A DNA stretch of 64,000 nt from Tetraselmis striata (GCA_006384855.1 VCJN01001743.1:1-64000), one strand, 5' to 3'. Positions 20,930 to 30,850 are shown, numbered from the stretch's first letter. Program-made: numbers and translations. The notes: generated by a model not told the origin, from the sequence alone.

Positions 20930-20988
20930 GTGGCTTGTTTTGGGTGTCTGGGCACAGGGGGCGTCCCGACGCGAAGGTAAGGAAGCTC

Positions 20989-21222
20989 ATGGCGGCGTCG
21001 TCGACGGCAAAGCCTCCCGGGGTGGTGAAGACACTGACGGATGACAAGAAGCGGAAGAGGCCAGTGAAGAAACGCCGAGGTAAGAAACTGACGGTCGCGG
21101 AGTCGGAGGCGGAGTCGGAGGCGCAGGCGGAGGCGGAGGCGGAGGCGGAGGCGGAGGCGGAGGCAGCGAGATCGTCCAAGCGGAGGGTCCCCCGGGCACG
21201 CAAGAACAAGAACAAGCAGTAG
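20989..21222 (+). CDS. Small basic protein with (Ala-Glu)n tract
   Basis: From MAASSTAK: a Lys/Arg-rich segment DDKKRKRPVKKRRGKK that looks like a nuclear localisation signal, then an EAEAEA repeat built on a gaggcg hexamer, then a second basic block ending KNKNKQ. About 77 residues, conserved in copy 2 (49589-49816) with a shorter Ala-Glu tract. It may be a separate protein or the last exon of the neighbouring spliced gene. No family recognised. Confidence 0.4.
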   Translation: MAASSTAKPPGVVKTLTDDKKRKRPVKKRRGKKLTVAESEAESEAQAEAEAEAEAEAEAARSSKRRVPRARKNKNKQ

Positions 21223-21238
21223 CCCCCGCCCCCTTTAC

Positions 21239-21351
21239 CCCCCCCCCCCCCCCCCCCAGGCGGGAGCGGCTGGCGGCGAGGGGGGGCGGGGGGGGGCGGG
21301 GCGGGCGTGGTCCCCCCACCCCCGCACCCCCCCCCCCCCCCCCCCCCCCCC
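21239..21351. repeat. Poly(C) and G-rich low-complexity block
   Basis: Two C runs of about 19 and 24 bases around a ggggcgg-rich segment that could form G-quadruplexes on the plus strand and i-motifs opposite. Confidence 0.85.
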
Positions 21352-21916
21352 GGGATCCCCCGATGGCAGCTGTCGCGAATACTGTAATTCAATCATTCTT
21401 CGGCAAACCGCTGCCTGCCCCCGCCCTCCCCCTCGCGAATATTTATGTAACGTGAGCACTCTTTGGCAAAACATGGCAGCCAAACCGCCCATCTGATGAC
21501 CTTTGATCGGACGGCTGGCAGGCCCGATCAGCAGTACTAGTACTACAAATTCCCCAGTGTTACCAAGTACGTACGGCTGCGATTTGCGCTCCCATGTACT
21601 AATAGTCGTAGTTATCCACAGGACGACTAGGGTTCGTGCCCGGGTACCGGGTACCGGGTACTACATCCCCGGTACCGGCGTAATAAATATATCGCGTACT
21701 ACCCGGTACTACACGGACAACCTTGTACCTTGTACGTCAGTGCCATGTACGCTTCACCGGGCTGGTACGACTACCAGAATGATGACAAAAAGGATTTATC
21801 GCCCGCCGGCAATAACGCCGGATGTACTCGCACGTAACTGGATGGACGTGCCGCCACCAGCAGCAGCCTTCACGGATAAATAATAGTCGCTAGTAGTAGT
21901 GCTTCGTCACCTGTAT

Positions 21917-21938
21917 GTCACATCTGAATCTCACAGTG
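21917..21938 (-). repeat. Right terminal inverted repeat, copy 1
   Basis: Exact complement of 14921-14942, ending ...TCTCACAGTG. Confidence 0.85.
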
Positions 21939-22421
21939 AGGGCGCCTCAGAGCCGGGGCGCACCGCAAGCCGGTAGCGCGCGTGTCGAGCGTGGGACAGG
22001 CGGCCTGGGTATTGTACAATGTACTGCAGCGACGGCTGCACGGCCATAGCCCGGCCTAGCGACCCACGGCGGAGGTGCAGCCATGCCGGCGTGGCAGCCG
22101 AACGGCCACTACGCTCTAGCAGGGCCGTCCGACCCCGCGCGCGTTCCCCGCCGCCTAGGAAAGAAGAGGTCGCGGGTAGGCGGGTAGACGATCGTCTCGG
22201 TGGCGAGGTCTTGCAACAGCTGGTACCAACGTCGTCCTGGCCAGTGCGGCGCGATGACCGTGGCGGCCGCGCCTGACTGTCGCAGTTTGTCCGCCAAATC
22301 GTCCAACAAACCCGACGGGGGATTGCAATAATTGCGTTCTCTGCGCCACAACTCGTCCGGCAAATGGAGAGAATCCACCGCTTCGCAACGTGGGTCGCGC
22401 CAGCGGGAATTGTACCGTGGA
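21939..22421 (-). mobile_element. PAT-element fragment (methylase/YR junction zone)
   Basis: About 480 bases closely matching 38245-38763 of the PAT element, including CNPPSGLLDDLADKLRQ of its methylase-like domain. Bounded on the left by the DNA transposon TIR and on the right by the outer LTR. A truncated fossil. Confidence 0.8.
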
Positions 22422-22647
22422 TGTTGGAATCTGCCCGATACCCTAGCACCGGCCGATACCCTAGCACCGGCCGGGCACATGTCCCGCGCGCCTTTGCGCG
22501 CGCGCGCCTGTCTCCCTGCCCGCCGGGGGCTTTGCTTTCACTCTCTTCCTGTCCACAGTCCCCGCCGTTCGAGCCCGGCTCGCTGCTCCCACTGTAAGAT
22601 GCTCCGAGCACTTCCACTCACCATCACCTCCGCGGTTGAGCCGTTTA
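22422..22647 (+). repeat. Left LTR of the outer element
   Basis: 226 bases, equal to the right LTR plus an 18-base internal duplication (cgataccctagcaccggc). It ends ccgttta directly before the primer-binding site. Confidence 0.7.
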
Positions 22648-22659
22648 GGTTATGGGCCC
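22648..22659 (+). promoter_or_regulatory. Primer-binding site of the outer element (half-tRNA iMet type)
   Basis: ggttatgggccc is complementary to the anticodon arm of eukaryotic initiator tRNA-Met (gggcccataacc), the internal primer known for Drosophila copia, and not to a tRNA 3' end. Confidence 0.65.
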
Positions 22660-23640
22660 TCACACGTCACGTGGGCGCGAGCGGGGTACAGGGAGAAGTC
22701 CGTGCGTTCGGCGCACGTCCGGAGTCGTTCGAAAAACGGCCGAGGCGGCTACCACAAGGGCGCCGAAAACTAGCCCGCAAGGGGCGAGGGATGCACGCTG
22801 AGCCTCCGGGGCCAGTACACAACCCTCCCGACACCGTATCGGGGTTCCACCTACCGGCCTGAGAGAGCCAGCCTCCGGGGCTGCGCTCAACAGACAAGTC
22901 CCCGGGATTTTGTCGAACCACTGCTGTACTTAGCTTTTAGATTCAAACTTCAAAAATAGAATTCGAAAACACACCTTGCGTCGAGCCAGGCAGTCACACG
23001 TCGTGGTTCCACTAGCAATACCGGAGGCATACGGCGAAACGACCTGCGAGCCCGCTGGTGGCTTTTGCTTACTGGAGGGACCGCCGGACGACCGTCGCGG
23101 AGCTGCTGTGCGGACCCTTGGACCCCGGACAGCGATAACACAGTGGAGCGTTTCAGCGGAGCGCGTCGTTTACCAGTCATCCAAGATCGTCGCAGCGAGA
23201 ACCACACGCGAACCGCCCAGGCGCCTACCTACCCAGGTCCCGCCTATCACGTCCTGCCTGCCACCTTCGACGGAGTGAACGACCATTGTGGTGGTGCTGG
23301 CTACTCGCCGACCGCGCGTATGGGGCTAGCAACTGCGAGGCAGCACTGCTACTGGGTGCCAGCAGCTAAGCTACGAGCAGCCCGCCCCGTGCTCCCCCGC
23401 CTGCGCGTTGGCTACCAGCAGCTCGTGCTCAGCAGCCCCCCCGCCCGCGGAGAGGCTGCCAGAAGCATCTTGCGGAGCGCACTGCCCGGCATCGCACAGG
23501 GCGCGAGGATGACGCCCTCGCGGCCTCATCACCAGCCAGCTCCGGCTCGCCAGCTCCACAGAGGGGCGACAGTACAGCACGGAGCAGTGCACGCGGAAGC
23601 GCGTTGCCCGGAAGCTATCAAGGATGTATAGAGTAGTCGC
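22660..23640. other. Interior of the outer LTR element, no recognised gene
   Basis: About 980 bases with several short frames but no Gag, protease or Pol motif. The last five bases (gtcgc) are the left target duplication of the nested Copia. Confidence 0.5.
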
Positions 23641-23963
23641 TGTTGGCTAGTCAGACCCTGGCTAGCCCTGCTTTGTCAAACCCTACACCCGACAGTTAAA
23701 TCACCATCGTCACCATGTCAGGTGACCGTTCGGCGACCCGGCGGTTCCCCTCCCCTATACAAGGGCAACGCTTAGCAGTTCTAGTAGTTTCACTTAGCGA
23801 CCCTAGAGATACCGGCTAACTACCCGTATCCATCAAGAGTGCGTGCGAGGCTGACCGAGGTGTGACCGTTCAGCCGCACGACCATACATATATAGCCCGG
23901 AATTCCGGAACTGTAATCATTCCTTCCTTCTCTGCTTCCAGTTCCTGAGCCATCCCTTTGTCA
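23641..23963 (+). repeat. Left LTR of the Copia element
   Basis: 323 bases, TGTTGGCTAG...CTTTGTCA, with a TATA-like atatatag at 23888-23895. No difference from the right LTR was seen by eye. Confidence 0.92.
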
Positions 23964-23975
23964 GGCTATGGGCCC
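23964..23975 (+). promoter_or_regulatory. Primer-binding site of the Copia element
   Basis: ggctatgggccc, one base different from the perfect half-tRNA iMet site of the outer element. It starts immediately after the LTR, with no spacer. Confidence 0.65.
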
Positions 23976-24397
23976 TCTCACTTGGTAGACTTCCTCGACA
24001 GCATCGAGTGAACTCCACCGACTTCCTTTGCCTTTCCTTTTGCACTGCCTCGGCCGCTCAAGCTACTTGCCAACAAGCGCGCCGACCTGAAGAGCAGCTC
24101 GAAAACTGATCGACTTTCCTTCCCCCTTTCCTATATTTTGGACACCTGCTTCAACACCCTCGTGTCGACAACGTCTTCAGACGTCGTCTCTACTTTCTGC
24201 CACTTCGTGTCTGCCTCAGCCTCAACGTCTTTGGCTTTCTCCTTGCTCATCCTCTACAAGCTTGCGGTCGACATCATCTCAGCTTGCCGAAAAGCATATA
24301 ATTCTGCAACATCACCACCAACCTCGTCCTGTCATCACATTCACTGCCACTGGCAGAACGACTTTCAACCTTTCAACCCATTCTTTTCCCCATAAAC

Positions 24398-25516
24398 ATG
24401 ACTTCGGTAACCTCCGGCGCATCCCCCGCTGTCCTTCTTGAGGAGAGCACCATGCAACGTGTCGAGCCACAGCGCGCTCCCAAACTTGCGGACCGGGCAA
24501 GCATTGAAGATTTTATCACATGGCGCAAGTCCTTTACATCTTGGGCTGCCAGAAACGGCCTCGCTGAGGCCCTGGCCGGGGGCAGTGGCTACCTGCGTCA
24601 GAATCTTCTCTTCGAGTGCGTGGAGGCAGCCGTTCAACAAAATCCTCTTGCAACTGCGGAGGTCAATTATTGTACCCCTCTTGACAACGATGTCCTCGCT
24701 ATCGACAACCATCATGGCGCGGCTGCATGGGGAGCGGTGTTAAACATGTTTCAGCAGCACAAGCATAGGCACGTTAAAACGGTACTGGACGGCCTGCGCC
24801 GTGGTCAACTCGCACATGAAGACTTAGGCGCCTACCTTTATCGCATGGAGACTGCGCGCCGCACCTTGCGTACAACCCTGGAGGCGGAGCTTACGGACGA
24901 CGACTTCATGGATCTATATTTTGTTCCCGGTATTCACGAGCGCTATGAGAAACTGCGGGACGACTTGGAGGAGCTACGGGCAGATGGCATCCACTGCGAC
25001 TACGCAGCGCTTCGCGGCAAGGTCATGATCAAGGCTCTTCGTGAGGCCGCCAGGCGCCCGTCATTGTCACCGCACGTTGACCTTATTACTCGCGCTCCTG
25101 CTCCCGTCACCCCACCACCAGTGGCAATGTCGGCGTCGCTCCCTACCCAGTCCTACCCAGACCGGGAATGCAGTCGCTGTGGTCGTTCCCGTCACACAGC
25201 ACCGTATTGCTGGCAAACACGGCACGTCAACGGCTCCAGGCTCCTTGATTCCCCGCCGGCGGAGAAACCTGCGTGGCTTGCCAGCGGCGGCCTTCGCACT
25301 TCAGCGGGAGCACGCCCGAACCCTGTCAAGTCCCAGCCGCCTGTGTTCCCTGGCGGGCGGCCCACTGGCGCTATCGCCAGCGCCCCCCCCCACCGTGGAG
25401 TTGCCTGGGGACGGTTTCGTGTGCATGGCTCACGCCCCCACTTTTCCGCTCTCCCTTCCCATCTGCGACGGATTCAATGTGCCCTCCCCCACCGTCGCCG
25501 AGACTACACCTACTGA
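24398..25516 (+). CDS. gag: Copia Gag (372 aa)
   Basis: Capsid/nucleocapsid precursor. It starts MTSVTSGASPAVLLEE, 434 bases after the left LTR. Residues 40-230 are helical, capsid-like text (IEDFITWRKSFTSWAARNGL; YRMETARRTLRTTLEAEL), and a single CCHC-like knuckle follows at about residues 249-262 (CSRCGRSRHTAPYC). The tail is Pro/Gly-rich and basic. It is followed 75 bases later by the Pol frame in a different phase. The length is close to that of other Copia Gag parts. Confidence 0.85.
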   Translation: MTSVTSGASPAVLLEESTMQRVEPQRAPKLADRASIEDFITWRKSFTSWAARNGLAEALAGGSGYLRQNLLFECVEAAVQQNPLATAEVNYCTPLDNDVLAIDNHHGAAAWGAVLNMFQQHKHRHVKTVLDGLRRGQLAHEDLGAYLYRMETARRTLRTTLEAELTDDDFMDLYFVPGIHERYEKLRDDLEELRADGIHCDYAALRGKVMIKALREAARRPSLSPHVDLITRAPAPVTPPPVAMSASLPTQSYPDRECSRCGRSRHTAPYCWQTRHVNGSRLLDSPPAEKPAWLASGGLRTSAGARPNPVKSQPPVFPGGRPTGAIASAPPHRGVAWGRFRVHGSRPHFSALPSHLRRIQCALPHRRRDYTY

Positions 25517-25590
25517 GCTCCCGCAAGGACAGCGCAGTTACTCCGTCTCGGCCGGCTGTGATGGATTCGATGAGCTGCTCGACGTGATGG

Positions 25591-28500
25591 ATGGAACGCG
25601 TGCTGGCGGAGAGGGAGCTGAGTGCGCCACCTATACTGACTGCGGTGACTGCGGTTTCCTCGACGACACCACGGCCGCGCGGAGTGGCGGCGTTGGTCTG
25701 GCTGGGCGCGGCGGTCAGCACGACACATGTGCCCTACGTGGATCGGCCTCACCCCTCATCGACCACACAAATTACGGGCGTCACTACTCTCTACACTGAT
25801 GCCCCATCTGCCGCTGGTCCACTCCGGCCACGTGGCCATTCCTCACTTTACACGCATGACAGCGTATCACCGCCGTTGGAGCGACCCGCAATTGACCATC
25901 ACTCACCAGTCACGGGCCCCGCGACTCCGACTGGCTGCACCGCAACCATGGACATGTGCGCGCCATCCGCATTGGTTTTCACAGCTGCTGCTGCACCCCC
26001 CGCCTCCGCCCCGGAGCTTCCGTCCCTTCAGACCGTGGGTCTGGTGCCTCTTCCTCATGCTCTCATCATCAATCACTTCTTCGGGCTGTGCTGCGGCGGG
26101 ACGCTCTCTCTGCTTGACGGCATGCTGACGGCAGGCTTCGCGGTCACTAGGGTGACACTTTGCGAAATTAGTCCCGTGCGGAGACGTTGGGCTGCGGACC
26201 GCCTTCGGATGCTGTCTGCCGAGTACCCGACCCAGCTCCACGAGGACGCCTTTCAGGAGGCGTTCTCCTCTACGCCGCAGGACGTGACCTTAATCACTGA
26301 GGATGTGCTTGCAGCCATGCCTCCAGTCACCCTGGTCGCTGCGGGGCCCTGCTGTGAGCCCTGGTCTAGTGCTGGCTGCGGTCGCGGATGGGAGGATATG
26401 CGCAGCGGCGTCATGGCAGCCGTCATTCGCATTGTACGGCATCTGGCGGATGCGCAGCCTGCCTCAGTTTCTTACATAATAGAAAATGTGCCGGGAGCGC
26501 TGAAGTGTCCGGAGCTTATCCTCTCTCTTGGCGAGCCTCTCATCGTGAACGCGTTGGACTGCGGTTCGTCGGCTGCCCGGCGTACACTCCTGAGGACCAA
26601 CGCCGCTCCTTATAGCTCTCTCATGGACCACTACGCCGCTCAACGTCACTCGGCTCCGCCACTGGCGTCGGTGCTGTCATCGCACGGCCTGTCGCCCGAA
26701 TGGACATGCATTCGCCCTGACCAACATCACCTCCGTAAACTAGTCGCAACGGCAGGGAGTTATGCCTTTCGTCCTCAGCCGGACGGATCTCCTGGTGCTG
26801 GCATGCTGATGCATTTTGGAAAGATGGAGGAACCGGATGCTCTAGTGCGCGCTCTCATCATGGGTTTCCCTAGGAACGCGGTGCTCTGCACATCTATCCC
26901 CAACAACGAGTTGTGTGCAGCCCTCGGAGGCTGCGTCGACCGCAACCTCGCGGTCTGGTTCTTCCGGGCCGTGGCGGCCTATCTTTGCACATCTATACCC
27001 TGTGCGGCTCTACCCGCGTGTGCTGTTCTTCCCAACACCGCACCTCCCAGTCCTCAGCTATTCCTCCTGGACAGCGGCGCATCGTGGCACGTCGCTGGGC
27101 GTCGTCGTCGTTTCTATACTTACACGACACTGACATCCTCGGACCAGTTTCGCCTTGGCGGCCTACGCGCAAAAGTTTACGGTGTGGGTACCTTACACGT
27201 TACTTACACATCTACCGCCGGTCAACCAGTCGTCTCCGTTTTGCGGAATGTACTCCACGCTCCCGGCCTTCTCACCGCCGCTCTTCCGCACGCAGTGGAG
27301 TCCCTTTTCAGCCAGAGCGCAGCGCAGTCCTCCGGCGCGACTTTCTACTTCGGCCCCAGCGCTTCTACCATGACGCTCCCCTGCGGCGCGGACGTCAATG
27401 TGGAACGTATGCACGATGTGGGACTCTACGCATTGCACGCTGTCGTGACCCCTTCTGCCGATGCGCCCCAAGCTAGTGCTCGCACACTCGCCTCTCCCGT
27501 GCCGGTGGCGGCGGCCGCTGTCGGCCGTTCGGGCGGTTTTGCTGGCTCTCGTGCCCAGGCTGCACTCCTCCATGCGCGGATGGGTCACACCCATCATGAC
27601 GGCATCTTGCGAACCGCCAAACTGGTGCCCAGTCTCCCCTATGTTACCGGTGCCCCGCCATTCTGCGAGGTATGCGCACTCGTCAAGTCCACCGTTGCTG
27701 CAGTTCCTCGCACCGTCGGCTCACGTTTCGAGCATGAACCATTCGCCGTACTCAATCTCGACATATGGGGACCCATGGCTCCGTCGCTTCACGGTCGCCG
27801 CTGGATGATTGGCGCCAACTGCCGGCGCACGAATGTTCACCTGGCGGGCAGTCTTGTTACACAGTCCGAGGCCGAAGGTGCCGTGGATCGCTTCTTGGCT
27901 TTTGCACGCCGCAAGGGCTTCACTGTCCGTCAGATCCGCGTTGACCGCGCTGCTGTGTTCCTGTGCTCTTCTCTTGAGAAGATCTGCAAAGACGCTAATG
28001 TGGATATGCAGACGTGCGACAGCTATAGCCCTCATCAGAACGCGCGTGCGGAGCGCCCTTGGCGAACCCTGGCCTGCATTGCCAAATGCCAACTGCTCTA
28101 TGCCGGTCTACCCCTTAGTTTCTGGGAGCTCTCTTGGTACCATGCAGTCTACATCATTAATCGCAAGTGGAGCGCAGGACCCGCAAATGTCCCGTTGCTC
28201 GCTGCTGGTCAAGAGGTAGACCTCTCCGGCCTGCGGGTCTTCGGCTGCCCGGCCTACGTGCACCTCGACCGTACGCTTCGCCGAAAGGCGGACGTGGCAG
28301 CATGGAAGGGCATATACGTGGGTCAGTCGCCCAATTCTCCTGGCTGGCAGGTGTATAACCCAACCACCGGCGCGATCTCGGTAACGCGTAGTGCGGTGTT
28401 CTGCGAGAGCTGGAGGCAGGGCCACACCTTTCCATTCGGTTCCCAGTCCTTTTCTAGCGAACCCTTGTTGGAGTCACCAAGTGAGGCGGCGACGCTATAC

Positions 28501-30789
28501 CCTCAGTCGCCAGCGCTCTCTGTTGATGACGACGATGACCATGCGCAACCCCCCACATACATTTCCACCGGCATCATACACCCATCTGCGGACTCTCCAC
28601 TATCGCCTGCCTCTCCGCCTCCCCGCTCCGTGGACAACGACGACCATACCACCGCACCGCAGCCGGTTCTTCCCCAGCTGCCCTCCTCACTGGCCTCACC
28701 TTCGTCAACTCTCCTCTCTGCGGAGACCCCCACGTCGCCCCTGCAACGTGGTTCTTCCCTGCCTCCCACTACCCCGTCCAACGTCAGCCCCCACGCTGTG
28801 GGTGATTCTTCCCCTAGCGACGGCGCCGACAACGCTGCCGTGGACGTCCGCCAGCTGCCACCACTGCCATCTTCCCCGCCACTGCGTCGCAGCACTCGTA
28901 TCCGCTCCAGCACCACCGATGATTCCTACGTCTACTATGGGACCACCAAGTCCTCATGCCCGGCTGCCCCGGCTGCAGTCGTGGACTCAGTTTCGCTTCC
29001 CTCCACCCTCTCTCAGCACGACATCCCGTGCGACGCCGGTGTGCCAACCGCCCTCTTGGCGTGCGCGATACCTCGACCTGACACCGCGGGCCGGGAATTT
29101 CACCCCCGTTCTCCAGCTCCTACCTCCGGCTTTTGCCTTGCAGCCTCAGCACCTCGCCATTCCCCTGGTGGAGATCTACCTCCTGACCCGCTCACTTATG
29201 ACGAAGCCATGCGCTCCCCCTACGCTGCGGAGTGGCAGGCTGCCGTTGCGGCAGAAAATACTGCCCTTCTCGCTAAACAGATGTGGAAAGTGTGTCCACT
29301 CCCCGCTGGGCATAAGGCACTCGGCACCCGGTATGCCTTTCGGACTAAATTCTTAAAGAATGGGTATGTTGACAAGCGCAAGGCTCGTTTCATAGTTTTG
29401 GGCAACCACCAACGCCCCGGCATCGACTTTGACAGCACGAAGCTGTATGCGCCCGTGGTATCTTTTGTCTCCATCCGCATACTGCTCGCCCTGGCTGTCC
29501 ACCTTCGTCGTCGCATCTACAACATGGACGTCACCACTGCGTTTCTCAATGCCAAGGTCACTGAGGAAATTTACATAAAGCTTCCCCGCGGCATGGAGGA
29601 ATTTTCTGAGAGTGGCGAACCTATGGTGGGTCGACTCCTCCGCGCTCTCTACGGCCTCCGCCAGTCACCCGGCCTTTGGTTCACAGAGCTCGACAACTAT
29701 CTCAAGCGCAATAACTTTCGACAGTGCACATCGGATGGGTGTGTGTATGTACAACTCGTTGGCACCGACGGGGACTTCGCAGCTGTTGCAATCTACGTTG
29801 ATGACATCATCATCCTCGAGGCCGCGGATCCCGCGTGGTACCCGGCATTCAAGACTCGTTTGCTGGCCGAGTTCGACTGCACCGACGCTGGCCTTTGCAC
29901 CTGGCTCATGGGGATGGGCCTCGACTGGGACGACGATGACGGGTCCGTTATCCTTCATCAAACTAAATACATTCACGATGTCCTTGCCACCTTCGGCATG
30001 ACAGACTGCAACCCGCAGAGCCTACCGTGTCGCGTGGACACCCGTCTCTCAGCCACTGCAGGCACTCTCCTACCAACCGATCAAGTGTCTCTATACAAGC
30101 AACTGGTGGGCAGCCTTCTGTGGCTCTCTGTCTGTACCCGCCCGGACATCACTGCGATAGTCACCAAGCTTTGTTCTTACAATCACAAACCCACAGACCA
30201 GCATTTGCTGGCAGCTAAGGGCGTGCTTCGCTACCTCGCCGGTTCCGCTACCCTTGGCCTACACTATACCCAGACCACAGCCCAGTCCTTCGTCCCATTG
30301 TTCGCAGTTGACTCCGACTGGGCAGGGGATGCCGACGACCGATGCTCCACATCCGGCCATGTCGGTTGTCTCTCTGGGTCCGCTTTCTGTTGGGGCTCCC
30401 ACAAGCAAGTCACTACCGCTCTCTCTTCATGCGAAGCAGAATACGTCTCCGCGTCTGAAGCTGGACGCGTCATTATGTTCTCTCGCCAGTTTTTGTGCGA
30501 GGTTCTCGGACCGACTGCCTTGAAGGACCATCCCGTTACTCTCCAGTCCGACAATGAAGGCTCACTTTGCAACCTGCGTCAACTTTCTGTGGGCCGGAAG
30601 TTGCGACATGTCGACATCCGATATCACTACGTTCGTGAATTGGTCGCGTCTGGAGCCATTCACGTGGAGTATGTCCAGTCTGCAGACAATCTTGCCGATA
30701 TGTTCACCAAGGCTATTCCAAACCCAAGATTCTCCCAGTTGCGGGCCCGCTTCATGCGTGACCACCGTGCCCGTCCCCAACTCCCCTAG
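25591..30789 (+). CDS. pol: Copia Pol with N-terminal C5-methyltransferase-like domain (1732 aa)
   Basis: One long frame. Residues ~155-470 look like a cytosine-5 DNA methyltransferase: FFGLCCGGTLSLLDGM (SAM-binding motif I), CEISPVRRRW (II), AAGPCCEPWSSAGCG (catalytic Pro-Cys motif IV), IIENVPG (VI), AARRTLLRTN (VIII-like) and ALGGCVDRNLAVWFF (X). Then aspartic protease LLDSGASWHV (~493); the GAG-preintegrase zinc site (HARMGHTHHDG ... CEVC, ~660-694); integrase core with LNLDIWG, IRVDRAAVF and NARAERPW as the DDE residues; Copia RT with AIYVDDIIIL (~1400); RNase H with AVDSDWAGD and SSCEAEYVSASEA; and a LADMFTKAI C terminus typical of Copia. All catalytic motifs checked are present. A methyltransferase in this position is not part of standard Copia Pol. 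Confidence 0.9.
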   Translation: MERVLAERELSAPPILTAVTAVSSTTPRPRGVAALVWLGAAVSTTHVPYVDRPHPSSTTQITGVTTLYTDAPSAAGPLRPRGHSSLYTHDSVSPPLERPAIDHHSPVTGPATPTGCTATMDMCAPSALVFTAAAAPPASAPELPSLQTVGLVPLPHALIINHFFGLCCGGTLSLLDGMLTAGFAVTRVTLCEISPVRRRWAADRLRMLSAEYPTQLHEDAFQEAFSSTPQDVTLITEDVLAAMPPVTLVAAGPCCEPWSSAGCGRGWEDMRSGVMAAVIRIVRHLADAQPASVSYIIENVPGALKCPELILSLGEPLIVNALDCGSSAARRTLLRTNAAPYSSLMDHYAAQRHSAPPLASVLSSHGLSPEWTCIRPDQHHLRKLVATAGSYAFRPQPDGSPGAGMLMHFGKMEEPDALVRALIMGFPRNAVLCTSIPNNELCAALGGCVDRNLAVWFFRAVAAYLCTSIPCAALPACAVLPNTAPPSPQLFLLDSGASWHVAGRRRRFYTYTTLTSSDQFRLGGLRAKVYGVGTLHVTYTSTAGQPVVSVLRNVLHAPGLLTAALPHAVESLFSQSAAQSSGATFYFGPSASTMTLPCGADVNVERMHDVGLYALHAVVTPSADAPQASARTLASPVPVAAAAVGRSGGFAGSRAQAALLHARMGHTHHDGILRTAKLVPSLPYVTGAPPFCEVCALVKSTVAAVPRTVGSRFEHEPFAVLNLDIWGPMAPSLHGRRWMIGANCRRTNVHLAGSLVTQSEAEGAVDRFLAFARRKGFTVRQIRVDRAAVFLCSSLEKICKDANVDMQTCDSYSPHQNARAERPWRTLACIAKCQLLYAGLPLSFWELSWYHAVYIINRKWSAGPANVPLLAAGQEVDLSGLRVFGCPAYVHLDRTLRRKADVAAWKGIYVGQSPNSPGWQVYNPTTGAISVTRSAVFCESWRQGHTFPFGSQSFSSEPLLESPSEAATLYPQSPALSVDDDDDHAQPPTYISTGIIHPSADSPLSPASPPPRSVDNDDHTTAPQPVLPQLPSSLASPSSTLLSAETPTSPLQRGSSLPPTTPSNVSPHAVGDSSPSDGADNAAVDVRQLPPLPSSPPLRRSTRIRSSTTDDSYVYYGTTKSSCPAAPAAVVDSVSLPSTLSQHDIPCDAGVPTALLACAIPRPDTAGREFHPRSPAPTSGFCLAASAPRHSPGGDLPPDPLTYDEAMRSPYAAEWQAAVAAENTALLAKQMWKVCPLPAGHKALGTRYAFRTKFLKNGYVDKRKARFIVLGNHQRPGIDFDSTKLYAPVVSFVSIRILLALAVHLRRRIYNMDVTTAFLNAKVTEEIYIKLPRGMEEFSESGEPMVGRLLRALYGLRQSPGLWFTELDNYLKRNNFRQCTSDGCVYVQLVGTDGDFAAVAIYVDDIIILEAADPAWYPAFKTRLLAEFDCTDAGLCTWLMGMGLDWDDDDGSVILHQTKYIHDVLATFGMTDCNPQSLPCRVDTRLSATAGTLLPTDQVSLYKQLVGSLLWLSVCTRPDITAIVTKLCSYNHKPTDQHLLAAKGVLRYLAGSATLGLHYTQTTAQSFVPLFAVDSDWAGDADDRCSTSGHVGCLSGSAFCWGSHKQVTTALSSCEAEYVSASEAGRVIMFSRQFLCEVLGPTALKDHPVTLQSDNEGSLCNLRQLSVGRKLRHVDIRYHYVRELVASGAIHVEYVQSADNLADMFTKAIPNPRFSQLRARFMRDHRARPQLP

Positions 30790-30850
30790 ACGCTATTTCG
30801 TTTTCACCCCGTGTGTTCTCCACCATCAAGCCCCTTCCACTGGTGTTTGG

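Larger units (their letters stand above)
14921..21938. mobile_element. 7-kb DNA transposon with CACT-type TIRs, copy 1
   Basis: A 7018-base unit bounded by 22-base perfect terminal inverted repeats beginning CACTGTGAGATTCAGATGTG. A near-identical copy lies at 43146-52405. CACT-type ends with a possible 3-base target duplication on the other copy fit the EnSpm/CACTA superfamily. It carries a plus-strand gene cluster on the left (zinc finger, Tudor-like exon, candidate transposase), a minus-strand cysteine-rich ORF in the middle, a tandem array of 375-base units and small basic ORFs on the right. Here the flanks do not show a matching duplication: left ends ...ccgtg in sequence next to a gypsy fossil, right begins agggc in a PAT fragment, so this copy was probably rearranged after insertion. 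Confidence 0.75.

Noticed and set aside
14918-21941. Target duplication for DNA transposon copy 1
   Set aside because: The 3 bases outside are gtg and agg; no match at 2-9 bases either.
25041-25799. 252-codon frame between Copia Gag and Pol
   Set aside because: Low-complexity shadow; Gag and Pol motifs are in the other two frames.
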